Source of the DNA: an uncultured bacterium
Lineage (GTDB): Bacteria > Actinomycetota > Coriobacteriia > Coriobacteriales > Coriobacteriaceae
Assembly: GCA_905216175.1 (NCBI GenBank)
Contig: CAJMSV010000032.1
Coordinates: 1 to 17,559 of the forward strand
Direction: 5' to 3'
DNA length: 17,559 bases
Part shown: one piece after another, positions 1-5,965 of the stretch
Layout of the letters: every line of letters begins with the position of its first letter
Position numbering within the stretch: position 1 is the stretch's first letter
Translations under genes and position numbers: made by a program
The notes under the pieces: model-generated
The model's database searches: none
Seen by the model: only the letters and a program-made list of their open reading frames with translations
Told to the model about the DNA's origin: nothing

Positions 1-1
1 T

Positions 2-727
2 CCGGTCGACTCCGAGCATTCCGCCATCTATCAGTGCTATCTGGGGGAGAATCCGCGCGAGGCCCATTGCATTTGGCTCACCTGCTCGGGTGGTCCGTTC
101 TTTGGCCGTACGCGCGACGAGCTCGATCGCGTGACGCGCGCCGATGCGTTGGCACATCCCACGTGGTCCATGGGCGCTAAGATCACAATCGACTCCGCCA
201 CCCTCATGAATAAGGGCCTGGAGCGCATCGAGGCCATGCATCTGTTTAACTGCGACCTCGATTTCATTAACGTTGTCGTGCAGCGTCAGTCCAAGATTCA
301 CTCGATGGTCGAGTATGCGGACGGCTCCGTGATGGCGCACCTTGGCGCCTCCGATATGCGTATTCCCATCCAGTTTGCGTTCTCGTATCCCGAGCGCTGG
401 GATACTCCGGCACCCCGTCTCGATTTTCGTGAGCTGGGGCAGCTCACCTTCGATGCCGCCGATATGGACACGTTCCGCTGTCTGGCACTGGCCGAGCGTG
501 CCGGCAAGACGGGTGGCACCATGCCGTGCGTGCTCAATGCCGCCAACGAGGTCGCCGTCGATGCCTTCCTGCACGATGGCTGCAGCTTTACCGATATCGA
601 TCGCATTGTGGAATCCTGCATGGATGCCCACGATATGCAGACGGTCGATTCGTTTGAGCAGCTTCGCGACATCGATGTGTGGGCGCGTGAAAAGGCTGCG
701 CAGGTGCTCGCCGCAACCCGTTCCTAA
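2..727 (+). CDS. dxr: 1-deoxy-D-xylulose 5-phosphate reductoisomerase, C-terminal part (5' end outside window)
   Basis: DXR converts 1-deoxy-D-xylulose 5-phosphate to 2-C-methyl-D-erythritol 4-phosphate with NADPH, the first committed step of the cytosolic MEP isoprenoid pathway. The frame is open from base 2, so the N-terminal NADPH-binding domain lies upstream of the window. Visible family motifs in order are PVDSEHSA, LTCSGGPF, the active-site flap HPTWSMG, DSATLMNKGLE (metal/substrate ligands) and IHSMVEYADGS, then a C-terminal helical domain with LNAANEVA. The His of IHSMV is kept, but the usual HPQS just before it reads QRQS. The gene ends with TAA, 25 bases before the ATG of the site-2 protease gene. 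dxr-rseP-ispG is a common actinobacterial order, which supports one transcript. Identification is very secure; only the 5' end is missing. Confidence 0.97.
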   Translation, partial: PVDSEHSAIYQCYLGENPREAHCIWLTCSGGPFFGRTRDELDRVTRADALAHPTWSMGAKITIDSATLMNKGLERIEAMHLFNCDLDFINVVVQRQSKIHSMVEYADGSVMAHLGASDMRIPIQFAFSYPERWDTPAPRLDFRELGQLTFDAADMDTFRCLALAERAGKTGGTMPCVLNAANEVAVDAFLHDGCSFTDIDRIVESCMDAHDMQTVDSFEQLRDIDVWAREKAAQVLAATRS

Positions 728-752
728 CCCATAAGGATTGCTTTTTCGTTAT

Positions 753-1970
753 ATGGATACTGTTCTGAGCGTTCTCTCATCGGTCTTTTGGGGCCTGCTG
801 ATGCTTTCCGTCCTCGTGTTTTTGCACGAGGGCGGCCACTTTTTGGCGGCGCGTGCCTGCGGCGTCCGCGTGACCGAGTTCTTTTTGTGCTTGCCGTGTC
901 GCTTTGACATCCATTGCACGTCGCGTCGCAGTGGATCCAAGTTTGGCGTGACCCCGCTTCTGCTGGGTGGCTACGCTGCCATCTGCGGTATGGATCCGAC
1001 CGACGTCTCGTGTGCCGATCGCGTGCTCGCGGCTATCTATCGTCATGGTCGCGTGACCGTGGCCGACCTTGCTGTCGAGCTTGAGCTTTCCGAGGAGGAT
1101 GTGCTCGCGGCATGCGCCTTGTTGCTGGGCTGGGGTTCCGTCGCACCCTGGTATGAGGAAGGGGAGCAGCCCTCGCCGAGCTACTATCCCACCAAGTATC
1201 AGACGCTGCCGCGAGACGCGGCGGGCTACACCACCTTTGACGGCCGCCGGTTCGATCGAGAGCATGCGACTGCCGAGGGCGATGTGTGGGAGCTGCCGTG
1301 CGGCGAGGCTGATTTCTTGGCGCAAGAGCGTTCGCACACTTATCTTGGCCAGGGTTTTCTCAAGCGCGCCTTTATGCTGCTCGCGGGCATTCTCGTCAAT
1401 ATCTTGACGGGCTTTTTGCTGCTTATGAGCATCTACTCTATTGCGGGTGTCACCGTGCCGATGGATACCAACGTGATCGGTCAGGTTGACGAGGGGTCTA
1501 TTGCCGCCAAGGCGGGTATCGAGGGCGGCGACGCGATCCTTTCGGTCGTCGGTGTCTCATGTTCCACTTGGATGGACGTTTACGATGCCATCGGCAAGGC
1601 TGCCGGTAAGGACGATATCGCCATCGAGTACGAGCGTGACGGCAAGCAGCATTCGACCACGGTTGCGCTCAAAGAGGACGAGCGCCTAGGTGTGTATGCC
1701 TCTACGCAGGTGGTCCGTTTAGACCCCATCACGTCGGCTCGACTGTCGTTCTCCTATGTCGTGCAGACAGCGGAGGGCGTGATGCGCCTGCTCCAGCCGC
1801 AGCATACGATGGAGATTCTTGATCAGTCTTCTTCGATCGTGGGTATTAGCGTTATGTCCTCACAGGCTGCTGCTGCCGGCCCTGCCACGTTCCTTTCGTT
1901 TGCCGCCCTCATTTCGTTCTCGCTTGGCTATATGAACCTGCTGCCCATCCCACCACTCGATGGCGGCTAG
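753..1970 (+). CDS. rseP: RseP/Rip1-type site-2 intramembrane metalloprotease, truncated by an in-frame TAG
   Basis: Site-2 zinc proteases cut membrane-anchored anti-sigma factors and remnant signal peptides within the membrane. From the ATG at 753 (upstream purine-rich AAGGA at 733-737) the protein has an N-terminal helix carrying HEGGH (residues 25-29), a GGY strand (72-74), a second membrane segment near 202-230, a PDZ domain at about 235-315, and the NLLPIPPLDGG motif (about 395-405) that supplies the third zinc ligand. The frame stops with TAG immediately after LDGG. The same frame then continues for 47 more family-like codons to 2114, so the terminal helix is lost unless the codon is read through or is an error. 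Residues about 81-195 are an extra segment not typical of RseP, with helix-turn-helix-like sequence. A TTG at 738 is a possible alternative start, but the Shine-Dalgarno abuts it. Family assignment is secure; functionality is uncertain. Confidence 0.9.
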   Translation: MDTVLSVLSSVFWGLLMLSVLVFLHEGGHFLAARACGVRVTEFFLCLPCRFDIHCTSRRSGSKFGVTPLLLGGYAAICGMDPTDVSCADRVLAAIYRHGRVTVADLAVELELSEEDVLAACALLLGWGSVAPWYEEGEQPSPSYYPTKYQTLPRDAAGYTTFDGRRFDREHATAEGDVWELPCGEADFLAQERSHTYLGQGFLKRAFMLLAGILVNILTGFLLLMSIYSIAGVTVPMDTNVIGQVDEGSIAAKAGIEGGDAILSVVGVSCSTWMDVYDAIGKAAGKDDIAIEYERDGKQHSTTVALKEDERLGVYASTQVVRLDPITSARLSFSYVVQTAEGVMRLLQPQHTMEILDQSSSIVGISVMSSQAAAAGPATFLSFAALISFSLGYMNLLPIPPLDGG

Positions 1971-2114
1971 CTGGTTATCGAGATCATTCAAAAGATTGCG
2001 GGCCGCGAGCTTCCGCTCAAGGTCCAGACGATTGTGAGCTATGTGGGCATCGCGCTCTTTGCGCTGCTGTTTGTCTATATGCTTCGTTCCGACATCCTTC
2101 GATTTATTCTATAG
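1971..2114 (+). pseudogene. Orphaned 3' tail of the rseP-like gene after the in-frame TAG
   Basis: In the same frame as rseP, the bases after the TAG at 1968-1970 encode LVIEIIQKIAGRELPL and then a hydrophobic helix ending MLRSDILRFIL, with a natural TAG at 2112-2114. This is what follows LDGG in intact site-2 proteases: one residue, a hydrophobic LV-start helix, then a last transmembrane helix. The natural stop lies 13 bases before the ispG TTG start, which also fits this being the original end of the gene. A single base change (CAG or AAG to TAG) would explain the interruption. Confidence 0.85.
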
Positions 2115-2119
2115 GGGAG
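2113..2119 (+). promoter_or_regulatory. Shine-Dalgarno that fixes the TTG start of ispG
   Basis: The purine run AGGGGAG lies 8 bases before TTG at 2128 and overlaps the last codon of the rseP reading frame. An upstream in-frame ATG at 2041 would lie inside the rseP tail and encode non-family residues. The GTG at 2119 overlaps the run itself. TTG 2128 is therefore the best start. Confidence 0.7.
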
Positions 2120-2127
2120 TGTTTGGA

Positions 2128-3210
2128 TTGTCTTTATCCCATCCTTTGCCTCGCGAGTTGACGCGCCGCGTGCATGTGGGCGGTGTGCAGATCGGTGGCG
2201 GCGCGCCGGTGGTGGTCCAATCCATGACCTGCACCGATACCGCTGATGCCCAGGCAACGCTTGCGCAAGTATGTGCGTTGGCGCAGGCTGGCTGCGATAT
2301 CGTGCGCGTGAGCGTGCCCACGGAGGCCGCGCTTGAGGGTTTCCGCACCATCTGTGACGAGTCTCCGGTGCCGATCGTCGCCGATATCCACTTTAACCAT
2401 AAGCTGGCCATTGGCGCTGTGGAGGCCGGTGCCGCCAAGCTCCGCATCAATCCCGGTAACATTGGCGATTGGGCCAAGGTCGATGCCGTGATCGATGCCG
2501 CGGGCGCCGCTGGGTGCGCGATTCGCATTGGCGTGAACGCGGGCTCGCTTGAGCAGGATATCGCCGAGCGCGAAGACCTCACGCAGCCTGAAAAACTCGT
2601 GATGTCGAGCGAGCGCTTCGTCAAGCACTTTGAGGACCGCGGCTTTACGAACATTGTGCTTTCGGCCAAGGCCCATAGCGTGCAAACGACGCTCGATACC
2701 TATCGAGCCCTGTCGCGTGAGATTCCCCACGTTCCGCTTCACCTGGGCGTGACGGAGGCGGGGACCAAGCTCCAGGGCACCATCAAGAGCTCTGTAGGCT
2801 TGGGTATCTTGCTTTCCGAAGGCATTGGCGACACCATGCGTGTGTCGCTCACGGCTGATCCGGTTGAGGAGCCGCCGGTTGCCTGGGGTATTCTGCAGTC
2901 GCTGGGCCTGCGTCGCCGTGGCCCCGAGATTGTCTCGTGCCCCACGTGCGCCCGCTGCCAGATTAACCTCATTCCCATCGCCGAGGAGGTCACCGAGCGG
3001 CTTAAGAACTACTCCGCGCCGCTTTCGATCGCCGTGATGGGATGTGCCGTTAATGGCCCCGGTGAGGCTTCTGATGCCGACCTGGGCGTTGCTTGCGGAC
3101 GTGGCCAGGCTTTGCTCTTTTCGCATGGCCAGATCATTGGTAAAGTAGCTGAGGACCAAATTGTCGACGCGCTTATGGCAGAGGTCGACAAGCTTATTGA
3201 GGAGAAATAA
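2128..3210 (+). CDS. ispG: 4-hydroxy-3-methylbut-2-en-1-yl diphosphate synthase (flavodoxin/ferredoxin-dependent)
   Basis: IspG (GcpE) carries out the penultimate MEP-pathway step, reductively opening MEcPP to HMBPP with a [4Fe-4S] cluster. With the TTG start at 2128 the product is 360 residues, normal for the bacterial two-domain form. The N-terminal TIM barrel shows VGGVQIGGGAPVVVQSMT, ADIHFN, LRINPGNIG and IRIGVNAGS. The C-terminal cluster domain shows CPTC (C271, C274), then GCAVNGPGE with C306 and E313, the expected three cysteines plus glutamate. It lies 13 bases after the rseP frame and its TAA directly abuts the proS ATG, so the three genes are very likely co-transcribed and translationally coupled. 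Very secure. Confidence 0.97.
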   Translation: MSLSHPLPRELTRRVHVGGVQIGGGAPVVVQSMTCTDTADAQATLAQVCALAQAGCDIVRVSVPTEAALEGFRTICDESPVPIVADIHFNHKLAIGAVEAGAAKLRINPGNIGDWAKVDAVIDAAGAAGCAIRIGVNAGSLEQDIAEREDLTQPEKLVMSSERFVKHFEDRGFTNIVLSAKAHSVQTTLDTYRALSREIPHVPLHLGVTEAGTKLQGTIKSSVGLGILLSEGIGDTMRVSLTADPVEEPPVAWGILQSLGLRRRGPEIVSCPTCARCQINLIPIAEEVTERLKNYSAPLSIAVMGCAVNGPGEASDADLGVACGRGQALLFSHGQIIGKVAEDQIVDALMAEVDKLIEEK

Positions 3211-4932
3211 ATGACCCGAGCAATGTATATGTCTAAGCTCTATGCGCCGACGCTTAAAGAGGATCCGGCGGACGCTGAGCTCGCCAGTCACCGCCTGCTG
3301 CTCCGTGCCGGCATGATTCGCAAGGAGGCCGCCGGCCTGTATTCCTACCTGCCGCTTGCTTGGCGCTCGATCCGCAAGATCGAGAACATCGTGCGCGACG
3401 AGATGGACGCTGCCGGCGCCCAGGAGCTTATGATGCCTATCATGGTCGACGCCGAGTTGTGGCGCGAGTCCGGCCGCATCGACGCCTATGGCAAGGAACT
3501 CGTGCGCTTTGATGACCGCCACGGCCGCGAGTTCGTGCTGGGCCCCACGCACGAGGAGACCGTGACCGCCCTGGTTCGCAATGAGCTGCGTTCCTACAAG
3601 CAGCTGCCCGTCAACCTGTACCACATTCAGGACAAGTTCCGCGACGAGTTCCGTCCCCGCTTTGGCCTGATGCGTGGTCGCGAGTTCATCATGAAGGACG
3701 CCTACAGCTTCTCCGCCACACAGGAGAGCCTGCAGGAGGAGTACGACAAGATGAAGCAGGCCTACGCTAACATTTGCGAGCGCTGCTACATCAAGGCCCT
3801 GCCTGTTGTCGCCGACTCCGGCGAGATCGGTGGCGATACCTCCGTCGAGTACATGGCTTTGGCCGACGCCGGCGAGGCTTCCCTCGTCTATTGCGATGAC
3901 TGCGGTTTTGCCGCCGATGACGAGGCTGCAAGCACCAAGGTCGTCGTGACCGAGGGTCCTGGCGACGGTACGCTTACCAAGGTCGAGACTCCGGGCATGG
4001 GCACCATTGAGGCTGTTGCTAAGTTCTTTGGGTTCCCCGAGAACGGCACGCGAAAGTCGCTGGCGCTCATCGACGCCGAGGGCAAGCCGGTCGTGGCCAT
4101 CGTTCCGGGCGACCACGAGCTCTATGACTGCAAGGCCGAGCATGTCTTTGGCAAGGGTTATCGCATGATGACTGATGAGGAGCTCCAGACTTATGGTCTG
4201 CATAAGGGCTTTATCGGACCGGTTAACTTGCCCGAGGGCATTCGTCTGGTCTGCGACGAGAGTCTGTGCGAGTCCAAGCAGTGGGCCTGCGGTGCCAACG
4301 AGGTCGATTATCACTTTACCGGTGCCTGCCCCGAGCGCGACTTTACCGTCGACGAGTGGGCCGACCTGGTAACCGTCGTTGCCGGCGATCCCTGCCCGCA
4401 CTGCGGCAAGCCGCTCTCTGCTGCTCGCGGCATCGAGGTCTCCCAGGTCTTCCAGCTGGGCACTAAGTATTCCGAGGCCATGGGTGCCACCTTTATGGAC
4501 GAGGATGGCAAGGAGAAGCCGCTCATCATGGGCTGCTACGGCGTTGGTGTGTCCCGCTCGCTCGCTGCCGTCGTGGAGCAGCACAACGACGAGCACGGTA
4601 TCGTCTGGCCGGTCTCCGTTGCCCCGTACGAGGTCGCGGTGATTCCGCTCGATCCTAAGAAGGAAGAGTGCGCTACCGTCTGCGAGCAGATTGTTGATGG
4701 CCTATGTGCCGAGGGTATCGAGGTCGTCGTCGACGATCGCGATGAGCGTCCGGGCTTTAAGTTTGCCGACAACGACCTTATGGGCTTCCCGTATCAGGTG
4801 GTGCTCGGCAAGCGCGGCCTTAAGAATGGCACTGTGGAGCTCAAGGACCGTGCCACGGGCGAGCGCGAGGATGTGGCGATCGACGAGGTTGTGGCAAAGG
4901 TCGCCGAGCTTGTGAAGGCGGCACGCCGTTAA
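3211..4932 (+). CDS. proS: Prolyl-tRNA synthetase, bacterial type with editing insertion
   Basis: This class II synthetase charges tRNA-Pro with proline. The 573-residue product is the usual size for the bacterial (ProS type 1) form. The N-terminus SKLYAPTLKEDPADAEL and LLLRAGMIRKEAAGLY are characteristic. GPTHEE is at about residue 111, motif 2 (RFGLMRGREFIMKDAYSF) at about 150-168, a long insertion at about 225-400 corresponds to the INS domain that deacylates Ala-tRNA-Pro, motif 3 (GCYGVGVSRSLAAVVEQ) is near 441, and an anticodon-binding domain follows. The ATG is adjacent to the ispG stop, with GAGGAG at 3199-3204 six bases ahead. It is the last gene of the operon and is followed by a strong terminator. 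Very secure. Confidence 0.98.
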   Translation: MTRAMYMSKLYAPTLKEDPADAELASHRLLLRAGMIRKEAAGLYSYLPLAWRSIRKIENIVRDEMDAAGAQELMMPIMVDAELWRESGRIDAYGKELVRFDDRHGREFVLGPTHEETVTALVRNELRSYKQLPVNLYHIQDKFRDEFRPRFGLMRGREFIMKDAYSFSATQESLQEEYDKMKQAYANICERCYIKALPVVADSGEIGGDTSVEYMALADAGEASLVYCDDCGFAADDEAASTKVVVTEGPGDGTLTKVETPGMGTIEAVAKFFGFPENGTRKSLALIDAEGKPVVAIVPGDHELYDCKAEHVFGKGYRMMTDEELQTYGLHKGFIGPVNLPEGIRLVCDESLCESKQWACGANEVDYHFTGACPERDFTVDEWADLVTVVAGDPCPHCGKPLSAARGIEVSQVFQLGTKYSEAMGATFMDEDGKEKPLIMGCYGVGVSRSLAAVVEQHNDEHGIVWPVSVAPYEVAVIPLDPKKEECATVCEQIVDGLCAEGIEVVVDDRDERPGFKFADNDLMGFPYQVVLGKRGLKNGTVELKDRATGEREDVAIDEVVAKVAELVKAARR

Positions 4933-4962
4933 TCTGCGATTTCGCTTGTAGTTCGATATACG

Positions 4963-5012
4963 GGACGGCCCCGCATTTCTCCAGATAGGGGAGATGCGGG
5001 GCCGTCCTTTTA
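4963..5012 (+). terminator. Rho-independent terminator of the dxr-rseP-ispG-proS operon
   Basis: A long GC-rich stem runs from GGACGGCCCCGCAT at 4963 to ATGCGGGGCCGTCC ending at 5007. The arms extend to about 20 bp with G-T wobbles around the loop AGATA. CTTTTAT follows on the + strand. It begins 30 bases after the proS stop. Confidence 0.9.
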
Positions 5013-5035
5013 TCTTCTCGACGTACTCAATCGCT

Positions 5036-5079
5036 AAAAGGAAACCCCGCAGCCCATTCGAACTGCGGGGTTTCCTTAG
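5036..5079 (-). terminator. Terminator of the minus-strand phosphotransferase gene (bidirectional shape)
   Basis: A perfect 15-bp stem (arms 5038-5052 and 5063-5077, AGGAAACCCCGCAG paired with CTGCGGGGTTTCCT) encloses a 10-base loop. Read on the minus strand the stem is followed by CTTTTAGCG. It lies 34 bases beyond the stop of the 5113-5877 gene. Together with the preceding hairpin it separates two convergent operons. Confidence 0.85.
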
Positions 5080-5112
5080 TGCCTCCGATGCGAAATAAAT
5101 CGCTCTCAGATA

Positions 5113-5877
5113 TTACTGATAATCGACGACGTCGATCCAGTTCTTCAGGAACTCATCGTTCACGTTGCGCTTACGAGCGAGCTCGGAAGCGGCGACGATG
5201 CTCGTCCACTGACGCACGACCTGCATGGGCATGTCGGCGCGGTCGCAGTAGAGCTCCAGGTAGGCCTCAGCCTGATCCTTGCTGTTGAGGGCGAAGAGCA
5301 GGTAGGTGGTGGCAACGTCGGCAGCAGGGGAGCCCTGGGTGGCGTGTGCCCAGTCGCACACATAGAGCTGGCCGTCGTCGCCGACGATGACGTTGGAGGG
5401 GTTGAAGTCGCCGTGGCAGACCTTGAACTCCTTGGTCATGCCGTCCAGACGCTCCTGAAGGTTGTAGCGCGTGGTGGCATTGAGCTGATCAAGGCTGTCG
5501 ATCATGCGGGCGAACTTGTCGCGCTGACGGTTGAGCAGCGGGGAGGTGTAGCCGTGGATCTCGATCTGGAGGTCGACGAACATCTCGAGGTACTCACCAA
5601 AGCGCTGGGGCTCGGCAGTCATCTTCTCGGCAAGGGTGGTGCCCGGAACCTTCTCGGTCACGAGCGCCCAGCCGTTGGCGTTCTCGAGCTGGGAAACCTC
5701 GAGAGCCTTGGGGCTGCGGATGCCGCACTCATTGATGCGGGCAAGATTCAAAGCCTCGTTGAACACGTCGGAGACAGGCTTGGTCTCGTTAAAGACCTTG
5801 ACGATCTTGTCGCCCAGGTCGTAAACGACCTTGTTGCCACGGCGGACGAGCTCGGTCTTGGAATCGGGTAGCAGCAT
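5113..5877 (-). CDS. APH/choline-kinase-like phosphotransferase, substrate unknown
   Basis: The 254-residue cytosolic protein has the protein-kinase-like fold of aminoglycoside and choline phosphotransferases. Visible parts are an N-lobe with VYDLGDKIVKVF (candidate ATP-binding lysine), an ALVTEKVPGTTLAEKM linker, the Brenner motif VCHGDFNPSNVIV at about residues 152-164 (catalytic Asp and metal-binding Asn), and YVCDWAHATQGSPAADVA at about 171-188 (Mg-binding Asp in place of DFG). Minus-strand AAAGGATG precedes the ATG. It lies 88 bases downstream of adhE on the same strand, separated by a hairpin, so it may receive adhE read-through. Similar proteins of roughly this size are often labelled aminoglycoside phosphotransferase, but nothing here shows antibiotic modification. 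A small-molecule or sugar kinase role is equally possible. Confidence 0.85.
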   Translation of the reverse strand: MLLPDSKTELVRRGNKVVYDLGDKIVKVFNETKPVSDVFNEALNLARINECGIRSPKALEVSQLENANGWALVTEKVPGTTLAEKMTAEPQRFGEYLEMFVDLQIEIHGYTSPLLNRQRDKFARMIDSLDQLNATTRYNLQERLDGMTKEFKVCHGDFNPSNVIVGDDGQLYVCDWAHATQGSPAADVATTYLLFALNSKDQAEAYLELYCDRADMPMQVVRQWTSIVAASELARKRNVNDEFLKNWIDVVDYQ

Positions 5878-5910
5878 GGTTGCATCCTTTCAACGATGCG
5901 ATAGAAGCGA

Positions 5911-5947
5911 CGGCGGGGGTGTGTGAAACACCCGTGCACCCCCGCCG
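5911..5947 (-). terminator. Intergenic hairpin between adhE and the phosphotransferase gene
   Basis: An 11-bp perfect stem (CGGCGGGGGTG paired with CACCCCCGCCG) has a further inner stem (GGGTGT with ACACCC). On the minus strand it follows the adhE stop by about 20 bases. No real T-run follows it (TCGCTTCTAT), so it may be a weak terminator or an mRNA-stabilising structure that lowers downstream expression rather than a full stop. Confidence 0.5.
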
Positions 5948-5965
5948 TTAAAAACCGTGCTAAAA

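Noticed and set aside
2134..4596. 820-codon open frame on the - strand over ispG and proS
   Set aside because: It crosses two convincing genes, has low-complexity composition, no family motifs and no ribosome site; a codon-bias shadow.
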